Assembly (NCBI GenBank): GCA_026398575.1
Contig: JAPLSP010000230.1
Location: 1 to 8,686, forward strand
Length of the DNA: 8,686 nt
From: Candidatus Sumerlaeota bacterium
GTDB taxonomy: Bacteria; Sumerlaeota; Sumerlaeia; JADFCT01
Reading direction: 5' to 3'
Below, piece after piece: positions 1 through 6,088 of this stretch (positions are counted from its first letter, which is position 1; every line of letters starts with the position of its first letter). The position numbers and the translations under genes were made by a program. The notes beneath the pieces are model-generated. The model did no database searches. It was not told the origin of the DNA and saw nothing but the letters and a program-made list of their open reading frames with translations.

Positions 1-120
1 AAGCCTGCGCATGTGCTCGTTCAGGAATGGAGCCAGAAAATTAAAGCGTTGTGCGATCAATTCAGTATCCATGCCTCCAAGGCTAACATGGGAGCGGCAG
101 AGATGCAACAGTTATTATAG
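1..120 (+). CDS. C-terminal fragment of an unrecognised protein
   Basis: The first reading frame is open from the window edge to a TAG stop at 118-120 and gives 39 residues, ending in GAAEMQQLL. The stretch is hydrophilic and probably helical, with lysine, glutamine and two cysteines, and shows no motif I can name. The stop lies 17 bases before the GTG start of the next + strand gene, so the two may be co-transcribed. The gene starts outside the window. The frame could be open by chance over 120 bases, but its codon use is unremarkable and its spacing to the next gene is operon-like. Confidence 0.5.
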   Translation, partial: KPAHVLVQEWSQKIKALCDQFSIHASKANMGAAEMQQLL

Positions 121-137
121 GACAGTCCCTAACTGCC

Positions 138-812
138 GTGATAGCCTTTCTTCTTTATGAAGTAGCCTGCGATATGGACTATTGCCTTTCTTATTCGCTG
201 GTTGGCGGAGGCTCCATCGTAACTTTTTTGCCTTATGCCCTGCTGGGCCGTTTGGCGCCAGTGGCCGTGTGCGTCCTTGTTGGCTTCGCGGTCATGAGCC
301 GTCGCGGAAGGATAGACGAATCGGTGGCCGCTGCCTGCGCGGCCGCCTTGCTGATCGTGGAAGCATATTGGGCGACGTTTGTTCTGGCGCGTCACTTTGT
401 CTATCTGCTTCCGGACATCAACATCACTCTCTTTGATTTGTTTTTCCTGGGCGATAACCCATGGGTCTTTGGCTGCGACGTGGCGCTGATATTATGCATG
501 ATCCTGCTGATCCATGTCTTGGCTCGTCGGTTGAATAGCAGCGACCATCCCGCCATCTTGCTCTTTCTATCGGCGCTCGTTTTGGGCGCTGCGTTGGCCG
601 TGGATATTTTTCTACCCTCGGTAGCGGCGGAATATCCTTCCCTGTATTTTCGTCATCTATTTACCATGGATGATCTGAGCGCCGGTATTATTAGCTGGAT
701 ATGGGCGGTCAACCTGGGATGGGCGGTGATGTTCCTCGTGGCATTGCTGCCTGTATGCGCGCGTCTGGTCCGGGCGTGCGGGCGCAACTTGGGAACAGAG
801 TGGGAAACGTAG
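138..812 (+). CDS. Hypothetical multipass membrane protein
   Basis: I do not recognise this 224-residue protein. It is strongly hydrophobic, with about five membrane-spanning stretches near residues 25-53, 62-88, 109-130, 138-159 and 182-210. Short charged turns such as SRRGRIDE and RRLNSSDH separate them. Residues 91-108 and 160-180 are likely exposed loops. No catalytic, transport or nucleotide-binding motif is visible. The GTG at 138 is the longest start. An in-frame ATG at 174 (MDYCLSYS) would remove only 12 residues and is equally possible, because neither start has a strong ribosome binding site. An AGGA lies 15 bases before the GTG. The gene follows a truncated reading frame by 17 bases and ends before a repeat-filled gap. 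It is probably an inner-membrane protein of unknown function. Confidence 0.6.
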   Translation: MIAFLLYEVACDMDYCLSYSLVGGGSIVTFLPYALLGRLAPVAVCVLVGFAVMSRRGRIDESVAAACAAALLIVEAYWATFVLARHFVYLLPDINITLFDLFFLGDNPWVFGCDVALILCMILLIHVLARRLNSSDHPAILLFLSALVLGAALAVDIFLPSVAAEYPSLYFRHLFTMDDLSAGIISWIWAVNLGWAVMFLVALLPVCARLVRACGRNLGTEWET

Positions 813-852
813 TTTTCAGCCGGAAAAGCTAACCTGCAATCTCATAACAAAT

Positions 853-940
853 GCCCTGAAAGGGTTAAAAGAAAGCAGCCCAGGGCAACGCCCTGGAAAC
901 GGTCGATCCCCATTTCTATCAAGCCCTGTGAGGGCGGAAG
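853..940 (-). repeat. Inverted copy of the palindrome-rich ~68-bp repeat
   Basis: Read on the minus strand, this stretch has the same element order as the direct copies at 968-1125. First comes a GCCCT/AGGGC palindrome (923-935), then a spacer, then the CCAGGGC-AAC-GCCCTGG palindrome (880-896), then a CTTTCTTTT tract, then CCCT-GAA-AGGG (854-864). The period between equivalent GCCC and ACCC elements is about 70 bases, and the spacer sequence has diverged from the direct copies. It is non-coding. It lies just downstream of the membrane protein gene, between two convergent genes. The hairpins could slow or stop transcription, but that is inference. Confidence 0.7.
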
Positions 941-967
941 AGATTGTGAGGTAAGGCAATGGCTTGC

Positions 968-1125
968 TTCTTTCGCCCCTTCAGGGCTTTCCAGAATTTC
1001 TGCGCTCTGTTCCCAGGGCGTTGCCCTGGGCTATTTTCTTTCGCCCCTTCAGGGCTTTCCAAAATTTCTGCGCTCTGTTCCCAGGGCGTTGCTCTGGGCT
1101 ATTTTCTTTTGGCCCTTTCAGGGCA
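968..1125 (+). repeat. Direct 68-bp tandem repeat, about 2.3 copies, with internal palindromes
   Basis: Copy 1 is 968-1035, copy 2 is 1036-1103, and a partial third copy starts at 1104. Copies 1 and 2 differ at very few bases, for example CCAGAATTTC versus CCAAAATTTC, and GTTGCCCTGGG versus GTTGCTCTGGG. Each copy holds a GCCCC-TTC-AGGGC hairpin, a CTGCGCTCTG spacer, and a CCCAGGGCGTTGCCCTGGG hairpin. Frames open across it translate into repetitive FRPFRA-like peptides and should not be called genes. Together with the inverted copy at 853-940 it accounts for most of the 378-base gap 813-1190. The remainder (813-852 and 1126-1190) shows nothing recognisable. Confidence 0.85.
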
Positions 1126-1190
1126 TCACGGAACACGGTCTGCATTTGAGCTATGATAGAGTGCGGCCCGATCTTGGTGAGAAATCCAGG

Positions 1191-2120
1191 TTAAATCTTG
1201 CGAATCCAGAAGCTGCCGCTCCCTTCCGTATACAGCGCATTCGGGAAAGCGTCTGCGACTTCTTTCGGGAACTGAAAGGCGGCGTAGTTGTTTCCGAACA
1301 AAACTTCTGCGCGCGGATTTTCTGTCAGGTATGCTTGCAGCAGATATTGCTCGGTCCAGTACCGGCCCATCCGCGTGACCCACTCTTTTGGATAGTTGAA
1401 CGGCAGGAAAATATCGTGGAAATGGATGACGACTCCCTTGGCGAGTTTCGGAAGCACGTCGAGGATGATGAAGTTTACATCGCCTCCCATGCGAACGACG
1501 TGGGAGTCATCCACGAAAAGGATATCGTTCGGCCCAAGCTGGGTGAAGAAATCAGAATCCATGTCTTCCACTTTTTTTCTCACCTGTTCGACGCCCTGGG
1601 CGCCGGTGGGGATGATGTCGCGGGGATAGGGATCAATGCATAGGAATTGGGCGCCGCCGTTTTTATGAATGGCTTGCAGCGCCAGCAGTGTTGTGAAGCC
1701 GGAGCCGACTTCGATGATTTTTTTCGGCTGAAGCCAGCGAATGAGGCTGTAATAGACATGCGGGTCAATGCCTTCGTAGTTGCCGTTGGTCAGATAAAAG
1801 CCGGGCTTCTCCGTTGGTTCCACCGGCAAAGCATTGTATTCCTCCGCGTATTTAGGAAAAACTTTTTCCAGCAATTGCAGATGGGCATCCGGACGGAAAT
1901 CAATGCCGGCGGCTTGAGAGCGGGGCTGGTAGGATTTTTCGATGTCGCGCGTGTCCGGGATCGGGGAGAAATAGTGCGTGGGCGTGATATGGAATCCATG
2001 ATCCTGCCATATCTGGAAATTTTTCAGATTTGAAATCACTCCCGGCCGAACCAAACCTGCCACCAATCGGCCAATCGCGATTTGCGAGTAATACTCAAAA
2101 GCATCCGCATAGCGTCCCAT
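1191..2120 (-). CDS. Class I SAM-dependent methyltransferase (Methyltransf_24-like)
   Basis: This 309-residue protein has a Rossmann-type methyltransferase core. The glycine-rich SAM loop is KKIIEVGSGFTTLLAL (residues 133-148), followed by an acidic strand end FLCIDPYPR (159-167). Later come DILFVDDSHV (199-208) and VVIHFHDIFLP (230-240). The paired acidic and histidine residues in those two motifs resemble the metal or catalytic site of this family. About 110 residues precede the core, and a WTEQYLLQAYL segment (255-265) follows it. The substrate cannot be read from sequence; relatives modify sugars, natural products or surface glycans. A longer frame starts at 2231 but overlaps comF. The ATG at 2120 has AAAGG eight bases upstream and starts 26 bases after the comF stop, so it is preferred. 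The gene is probably co-transcribed with comF. Confidence 0.85.
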   Translation of the reverse strand: MGRYADAFEYYSQIAIGRLVAGLVRPGVISNLKNFQIWQDHGFHITPTHYFSPIPDTRDIEKSYQPRSQAAGIDFRPDAHLQLLEKVFPKYAEEYNALPVEPTEKPGFYLTNGNYEGIDPHVYYSLIRWLQPKKIIEVGSGFTTLLALQAIHKNGGAQFLCIDPYPRDIIPTGAQGVEQVRKKVEDMDSDFFTQLGPNDILFVDDSHVVRMGGDVNFIILDVLPKLAKGVVIHFHDIFLPFNYPKEWVTRMGRYWTEQYLLQAYLTENPRAEVLFGNNYAAFQFPKEVADAFPNALYTEGSGSFWIRKI

Positions 2121-2146
2121 ATTTGAAGCCTTTCGTTGAGTTTCTT

Positions 2147-2914
2147 TCAGGCGCGCGCGAAGACCAGAACCATCACGCGGCGCGCGCCGGCCTCTTTGAG
2201 CGCGCGGGCGCATTCGTTGACCGTTGCGCAACTGGTGATGACGTCATCCAGCAACAGCAGGCGGCGGTCCCGTACGCAAGCGGCCGCGTTGCGTTCGCCG
2301 GCGGCGCGATCGCAATAAAACGCGTCGCGAACATTGCCGGGGCGGTCCTTGTGATGCAAGGTGGATTGCTGGCGGGTGGGGCGGATGCGTTCGAGCGCAT
2401 CCAGGTTCATGGGGATTTTCGTCAGCCGTTCGAGCTCCCGCCCGATTTCCTCGGCCTGGTTGAAGCCGCGTTCGCGCCATCGGGTTTCATGCAATGGCAC
2501 GGGCACGATCGCGTCGAATTCCTCGAAGGCCCATTCGTCTTCGATCGCCTGGAAGCAGCGGCGCGCCATCACCGGCGCCAGTTCCACGTGTCCCTGGAAT
2601 TTGAGTTCATGAATCATCGCGCGGGCGGTGGGCGAATATCCGACTGCGCCGCGCGCGCCATCGAACCATACGGCTTTCGGGCATTCGCGGCAGCGCTCTT
2701 CGCCTTCTTCGATCTTCGCGCGTCCGGCGCCGCATTTTGGGCAGATCGGTCCCGGGACGGCCAGCAGATCGCTCCGGCAGGCATCGCATATCACCTCATC
2801 GCCCAGCGCGATTCGCCCGAGGCAGACATGGCAAATGCGAGGCAGAAAAAATTCAACGACCGCCATCGCGGCGTCCGATAATCGCGAAAGAGGATTGCTC
2901 AATTCCTTTATCAT
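2147..2914 (-). CDS. comF: ComF family phosphoribosyltransferase-like protein
   Basis: This 255-residue protein matches the ComF/GntX layout. Four CxxC pairs lie at Cys28/31, 43/46, 58/61 and 75/78 and probably form zinc-binding knuckles. The helix segment AMIHELKFQG (99-108) is typical of the family. It is followed by IVPVPLHETRWRERGFNQAEEI (136-157), the conserved core, and by a type I phosphoribosyltransferase PRPP loop LLLDDVITSCAT (220-231). Family members act in the cytoplasm in DNA uptake of competent bacteria (ComFC) or are conserved with uncertain roles. The canonical loop reads DDVxTTGxT; here the TG pair is SC. A TTG at 2965 would add 17 residues, but that TTG lies in a promoter-like element and the ATG at 2914 fits better. 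The gene leads the methyltransferase by 26 bases. I see no other competence genes. Confidence 0.88.
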   Translation of the reverse strand: MIKELSNPLSRLSDAAMAVVEFFLPRICHVCLGRIALGDEVICDACRSDLLAVPGPICPKCGAGRAKIEEGEERCRECPKAVWFDGARGAVGYSPTARAMIHELKFQGHVELAPVMARRCFQAIEDEWAFEEFDAIVPVPLHETRWRERGFNQAEEIGRELERLTKIPMNLDALERIRPTRQQSTLHHKDRPGNVRDAFYCDRAAGERNAAACVRDRRLLLLDDVITSCATVNECARALKEAGARRVMVLVFARA

Positions 2915-2940
2915 CAGATATGGGCCGTGGAGCGAAATGG

Positions 2941-2966
2941 TTTGACATGCCTGCTCGTTCGTCAAA
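2941..2966. promoter_or_regulatory. Inverted repeat TTTGAC-N14-GTCAAA, candidate VapBC operator
   Basis: Perfect 6-bp arms at 2941-2946 and 2961-2966 lie 20 bases apart centre to centre, about two helical turns. The arms overlap the -35 element and touch the -10 element of the vapB promoter. Type II antitoxins of the VapB group usually repress their own operon by binding such palindromes as dimers or with VapC. The right arm, read on the minus strand, also gives TTGACG, a -35-like hexamer pointing towards comF. One bound complex could therefore cover both divergent promoters. The symmetry is seen; the binding is inferred. Confidence 0.45.
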
Positions 2967-2970
2967 GAAT
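2942..2970 (+). promoter_or_regulatory. Sigma70-like promoter of vapBC
   Basis: A perfect -35 hexamer TTGACA (2942-2947) is followed after 17 bases by AAGAAT (2965-2970), which matches four of six -10 positions. Transcription would start near 2977, leaving a leader of about 18 bases before the vapB ATG. No other good promoter precedes the corrinoid activator gene, so this one may also drive it. Confidence 0.5.
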
Positions 2971-2980
2971 CCCTTGTTTC

Positions 2981-2990
2981 GGAAGGAGGA
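2981..2990 (+). promoter_or_regulatory. Strong ribosome binding site of vapB
   Basis: GGAAGGAGGA ends four bases before the ATG at 2995. It is the best Shine-Dalgarno sequence in the window and fixes the vapB start, ruling out the longer frame that is open from 2737. Strong antitoxin translation is expected for a toxin-antitoxin operon. Confidence 0.75.
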
Positions 2991-2994
2991 TTCT

Positions 2995-3210
2995 ATGCGA
3001 ATCTCAGTAGAAATTGATGAAAAGACTCTTGCCGCAATTCAGCGGGCAACCGGAAAAGGCAAAAAATCCCTCGCAATTGCGGCGGCAGTAGAGTCGTTTT
3101 TGCGCGAAATAAAGAAGCGAAATATTATCAAACGAGCTCTAAGCGGGCAATCCGATTATGCCATGACAAATGAAGAGTTGGAGGCACGGTCATTCCATGA
3201 TGCTAATTGA
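2995..3210 (+). CDS. vapB: VapB-family type II antitoxin
   Basis: This 71-residue protein begins MRISVEIDEKTLAAIQRATG, a beta strand and first helix typical of ribbon-helix-helix antitoxins. The second helix, KKSLAIAAAVESFLREIKKR, corresponds to the part that completes the DNA-binding dimer. The C-terminal portion, about 45-71 with ALSGQSDYAMTNEELEARS, is polar and would be the toxin-neutralising tail. It should bind VapC in the cytoplasm and, by family precedent, repress its own promoter. The start is fixed by the GGAAGGAGGA site. The stop at 3208-3210 overlaps the first codons of vapC, giving translational coupling. The pair is AT-rich: hand counting gives 40% GC for 3121-3180 against 65% for 4861-4920 in the downstream gene. 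This suggests acquisition by transfer. Confidence 0.8.
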   Translation: MRISVEIDEKTLAAIQRATGKGKKSLAIAAAVESFLREIKKRNIIKRALSGQSDYAMTNEELEARSFHDAN

Positions 3211-3595
3211 CACTTCGGCATGGATTGAATTCTTCCGCAAAGGCGGCTCGGAATCCTCCAAGAAAAGGGTGGCGCGGCTATTGGAAATGGAACAAGCCGC
3301 ATATTCATGCCCGATTTTTTTTGAGCTAATGGCTGGCGCGCGTGATAATGAAATATCTTTTATTCAAGAAACGCTTGGCGTTTCGCATCATGTTTTATTC
3401 AATTTTCGATGCTGGGAAAAATCCGCTGATATTGAGCGGCAGTTAAGGCAACGCGGGTTGACTATTCCAAGGGATGATATTTTCGTTTTCGCCGCGGCTT
3501 TAGAGGCTGCAATGCCTATCTTGTGCAAAGATCAGCATTTCCAAATGATTGCTTCAGCGGGCGCATGGAAATGCAATATTGAGCAGCTTCCTTGA
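3197..3595 (+). CDS. vapC: VapC-family PIN-domain ribonuclease toxin
   Basis: This 132-residue protein has the PIN-domain length and acidic residues. They are D5 in MLIDTSAWIEFF, E43 in CPIFFELMAG, D94 in RDDIFVFAAALEAA, and D112 in ILCKDQHF. In this family these residues hold magnesium and cut RNA, often tRNA or rRNA; the target here cannot be predicted. All four acidic positions are present, so the toxin looks intact. The ATG at 3197 overlaps vapB by 14 bases; a second ATG at 3200 immediately follows and is equally plausible. A GGAGG lies 13 to 14 bases upstream, inside vapB. The stop is 16 bases before the next gene. Free VapC is expected to stop growth, while VapB binding inactivates it. 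Confidence 0.85.
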   Translation: MMLIDTSAWIEFFRKGGSESSKKRVARLLEMEQAAYSCPIFFELMAGARDNEISFIQETLGVSHHVLFNFRCWEKSADIERQLRQRGLTIPRDDIFVFAAALEAAMPILCKDQHFQMIASAGAWKCNIEQLP

Positions 3596-3611
3596 AAAGG
3601 CGCACTTTTCC

Positions 3612-5471
3612 ATGTCTTCCCATTCCCATCAAATCATCTTCCAACCCGACGGCAAGCGCGAAACCGTTATGGCGGGCACGACGCTGCTCGAAGCCGCTTC
3701 GCGCGCGGGCATTGTTCTGGAAGCGCCGTGCGGCGGCAATGGCATCTGCGGCAAGTGCCGGATTCAGATTCATGGAGACGCGGCGGCGCCTTCGGAAAAA
3801 GAGAAGGAAATTTTTTCGGGCGTGGAACTGGCCGCGGGATGGCGCCTGGCCTGTCAGCAGACCATTGACGCCCCGGCGACGGTTTCCGTGCCTTCGGGAT
3901 CGCGGCTTTACGAGCAAAAGATTCTCATGGACGGCATTCAGCGGCATGTGCCGCTCGAACCGAATATTCGCAAAACATTCGCCCAACTCGACAAGCCCAC
4001 GGTCAGCGATCAGCGCGCGGACTTGGACCGCCTGAGCGATGCGTTGAATCACGGCGGCCGGCGGTTGCGGCCCAACCTCGATCTGGCGCGGCGCCTGCCG
4101 GAAAAGCTGCGCCGCAACGATTTCAAGGTGACGCTCGTGACGGAGGGTGGGGAATTGATCGCGGTTGAATCGGGCGACACGACGGATAAGAACTACGGTG
4201 TGGCGGTGGACCTGGGAACGACGACGGTGGTGGGGATGCTGGTGGACCTGAACACCGGCCAGCAACTCGCCGTCTCCGCGCGCGGCAATCCGCAGACCGT
4301 CCACGGCGATGACGTCATCTCGCGCATTCAGCGCTGCATGGAGGATGAAGCGGGCGCCGGGCGGCTGCATCAGCTGGCGGTTGGATGCATCAACGAGATC
4401 ATCAAAGATCTCTGTCATCAGGCGGGCGTCGCGCACAAGTTCATTTATGAGCTATGCGTGGCGGGCAATACGACGATGACGCATCTGTTGCTCAATATCC
4501 CGACGCTATCGCTGGGCGCCGCGCCCTACGTGGCCGCCATCCGCCAATCTTTCAGCGTCAAGGCCGAGCCGATGGGCTTCCTCACGAACCATCATGCCCG
4601 GCTCTATACGCTGCCCAACATTGCCGGATTCGTCGGCGGCGATACGACCGGAGTCATCCTGTCATCGGGTATGAACGAGGCCGAAGAGCTGACGCTGGGC
4701 GTGGACATCGGCACCAACGGCGAGATCGTCATGGGGACGCGCAAGCGGCTTGTGGCCTGCTCGACGGCGGCGGGACCGGCGTTCGAAGGCGCGCGGATCG
4801 TTCACGGGATGCGCGCGGCCACCGGCGCCATTGACAAGACGCGGATCGGCGATGAGGTCGAGATCAACGTCCTCGGCGGCGGCAAAGCGCGCGGCATCTG
4901 CGGCACGGGATTGATTGACGCCGTGGCGCAGCTCCTGCAGATCGGCGTGATAGACATGGGCGGGAGAATCAGCGCGCCGGACGATCTGCCGCCCTCCGTC
5001 GGCGACGAGGCGCGCCGCCGCTTGATTCAAGGCAAGGGCGGCTGGCAGTTTGCGCTTGCTCTGCCGGAGGAGTCCGAAACCGGGCACGGCGTTTATCTGA
5101 CGCAAAGCGACGTGCGCGAACTGCAGCTGGCCAAAGCCGCGATCGCGTCTGGCATTGTCCTCTTGACGAAGGAATTGGGCGTGCGCATCGCCGACATCCA
5201 GCGCGTGTTGCTGGCGGGCGCCTTCGGCAACTACATCAATCCGCGCTCGGCCAAGATCATCGGTCTCATTCCCGATCTGCCGCTCCAGCGCCTGCGCTTC
5301 ATCGGCAACGCGGCGGGCGCGGGCGCGCGCATGACGCTGGTATCGGCGTCGTATCGCGAGATGGCCTGCCGCATTTCGCTCGAAACCGAATATATCGAGA
5401 TGGCTTCCCGCTCCGACTTCCAAGACGAATTCATGATGCAGATGATGTTTCCATCGTGTGGGTCGGATTGA
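3612..5471 (+). CDS. Ferredoxin-ASKHA reductive activator of corrinoid proteins (RACo-like)
   Basis: This 619-residue protein has two recognisable parts. Residues 7-95 form a plant-type 2Fe-2S ferredoxin domain with ligands Cys40, Cys46, Cys49 and Cys81 (CGGNGICGKC, then RLAC). After a linker of about 100 residues comes an ASKHA ATPase fold. Its glycine-rich motifs are VAVDLGTTTVVGMLVD (197-212), GVDIGTNGEIVMG (363-375), STAAGPAFEGARI (384-396), GICGTGLIDA (428-437), LAGAFGNYI (534-542) and GNAAGAGA (565-572). RACo-type proteins use ATP and an electron donor to reduce inactive cob(II)amide to Co(I) in corrinoid proteins of methyl-transfer pathways. Length and domain order agree with that family. 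The frame is open from 3549, but the ATG at 3612 has AAAAGG upstream and begins just before the ferredoxin strand. It follows vapC by 16 bases. No methyltransferase or corrinoid protein lies nearby. Confidence 0.9.
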   Translation: MSSHSHQIIFQPDGKRETVMAGTTLLEAASRAGIVLEAPCGGNGICGKCRIQIHGDAAAPSEKEKEIFSGVELAAGWRLACQQTIDAPATVSVPSGSRLYEQKILMDGIQRHVPLEPNIRKTFAQLDKPTVSDQRADLDRLSDALNHGGRRLRPNLDLARRLPEKLRRNDFKVTLVTEGGELIAVESGDTTDKNYGVAVDLGTTTVVGMLVDLNTGQQLAVSARGNPQTVHGDDVISRIQRCMEDEAGAGRLHQLAVGCINEIIKDLCHQAGVAHKFIYELCVAGNTTMTHLLLNIPTLSLGAAPYVAAIRQSFSVKAEPMGFLTNHHARLYTLPNIAGFVGGDTTGVILSSGMNEAEELTLGVDIGTNGEIVMGTRKRLVACSTAAGPAFEGARIVHGMRAATGAIDKTRIGDEVEINVLGGGKARGICGTGLIDAVAQLLQIGVIDMGGRISAPDDLPPSVGDEARRRLIQGKGGWQFALALPEESETGHGVYLTQSDVRELQLAKAAIASGIVLLTKELGVRIADIQRVLLAGAFGNYINPRSAKIIGLIPDLPLQRLRFIGNAAGAGARMTLVSASYREMACRISLETEYIEMASRSDFQDEFMMQMMFPSCGSD

Positions 5472-5510
5472 GGGAGCGTCCGCCGGAGCATTCAATCACG
5501 CAAAATAAAA

Positions 5511-5557
5511 AACGACTCGCGACGGGCGATAGTTCACACCCTACTCCGCGAGTCGTT
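5511..5557 (-). terminator. Factor-independent terminator for the minus-strand gene at 5596-6003
   Basis: Arms AACGACTCGCG (5511-5521) and CGCGAGTCGTT (5547-5557) pair perfectly over 11 bp. On the minus strand the stem is followed by a T-rich tract (complement of 5502-5510). Inside the loop a second stem GGGTG/CGCCC forms on the minus-strand RNA with one G-U pair. It would be mismatched on the plus strand, which supports use in the minus direction. The plus strand lacks a T tract after the stem, so the corrinoid activator may end less efficiently here. Confidence 0.8.
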
Positions 5558-5595
5558 CTCAAATGCGCTTTCCAAATTCCCAATAGCTTGCCAAA

Positions 5596-6003
5596 CTACT
5601 TGACGCGCTTGGCTTCCCAATCGCGCTTTTGAGGCGTGCCGTCACGTCCCGGGCCTTCCATCGAACCTTTGATCGAATCGCCGTCGAGCTTGCCTTCATA
5701 CTTCGTCGTGCTCTTCTGCCCGTTGCGTTCGCGGGTTACTTTGAAAGAAACAGTTCCAGCTTTGACGCTGCCTTCTTCAATGGGCGTCGCGCCGCCACGG
5801 CCGTTGTACGTGCCCGTGAGTTTCTCGCCGTCTTGTTTGAGCGTTATGGATGTCTCCATCGTTCGGCCGCCGCCGCCGCCGCCGCCAAAACTCCATTTCC
5901 ATGTTCCTGTGGCGTCCGCGCCTTGCGCCGAAGCGGACGTCGTCGCCAGCAAGCTCATCACTGCGATGGCTGCCAGCATTGAAATGATCGTACGCACTGA
6001 CAT
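5596..6003 (-). CDS. Small secreted beta-rich protein with a hepta-glycine run
   Basis: The 135-residue product starts with a signal peptide: SVRT, a hydrophobic core IISMLAAIAVMSLLA, and a likely cut after TTSASA or SAQ near residue 26-27. The mature part of about 108 residues alternates short polar strands: TGTWKWSF, TSITLKQDGEKLTGTYNG, SVKAGTVSFKV, TTKYEGKLDGDSIKGSM and DWEAKR. This resembles small beta-barrel or lipocalin-like secreted proteins often annotated as hypothetical. No enzyme residues are evident. Glycines 40-46 come from seven GCC/GGC triplets between the first two strands. The ATG at 6003 has a strong AGGGGGG site nine bases upstream. The gene has its own promoter and terminator and so is probably monocistronic. 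Its function is unknown; export to the periplasm or outside is the firm part. Confidence 0.75.
   Translation of the reverse strand: MSVRTIISMLAAIAVMSLLATTSASAQGADATGTWKWSFGGGGGGGRTMETSITLKQDGEKLTGTYNGRGGATPIEEGSVKAGTVSFKVTRERNGQKSTTKYEGKLDGDSIKGSMEGPGRDGTPQKRDWEAKRVK
5866..5886. repeat. Seven-copy GCC triplet repeat inside a coding region
   Basis: Twenty-one bases consist of seven exact GCC triplets and encode Gly40-Gly46 of the secreted protein on the minus strand. Gains or losses of whole triplets would change the linker length without breaking the frame. Confidence 0.9.
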
Positions 6004-6048
6004 ACTCTTGATCCCCCCTTTATAGATTTTTACACAAACGCGACGCCA

Positions 6049-6078
6049 ATTCTACTGATTAGCATTCGCATTAGTCAA
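6049..6078 (-). promoter_or_regulatory. Sigma70-like promoter of the small secreted protein gene
   Basis: On the minus strand TTGACT (6073-6078) matches five of six -35 bases. After 18 bases comes TAGAAT (6049-6054), matching five of six -10 bases. Transcription would begin near 6042, giving a leader of about 40 bases with the AGGGGGG ribosome site. Confidence 0.6.
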
Positions 6079-6088
6079 CCGGTTTAAG

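Noticed and set aside
853..1125. Possible CRISPR array
   Set aside because: The period is a direct tandem repeat with the spacer part also conserved between copies, and copies occur in both orientations; CRISPR arrays have unique spacers in one orientation.
959..1156. Open plus frames giving FRPFRAFQNFCALFPGR-type peptides
   Set aside because: They are translations of the 68-bp repeat; two overlapping frames give similar repetitive peptides and there is no ribosome site.
2121..2231. Longer N-terminus for the methyltransferase
   Set aside because: The extension is Arg-rich, overlaps the comF coding end, and the ATG at 2120 has a good ribosome site.
2030..2881. Long plus-strand open frame opposite comF
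   Set aside because: The minus frame carries four CxxC pairs and the PRPP loop; the plus frame has no motif and no ribosome site.
2915..2965. TTG start of comF adding 17 residues
   Set aside because: The TTG falls within the inverted repeat and a -35-like element; the ATG at 2914 gives a normal family N-terminus.
3516..4436. Long minus-strand open frame opposite the corrinoid activator
   Set aside because: It is a shadow caused by high GC at third positions; the plus frame has ferredoxin and ASKHA motifs while the minus frame is Arg/Ala-rich without motifs.
4662..5495. Second long minus-strand open frame opposite the corrinoid activator
   Set aside because: Same reason: no recognisable domain, and it lies on the opposite strand of conserved ATPase motifs.
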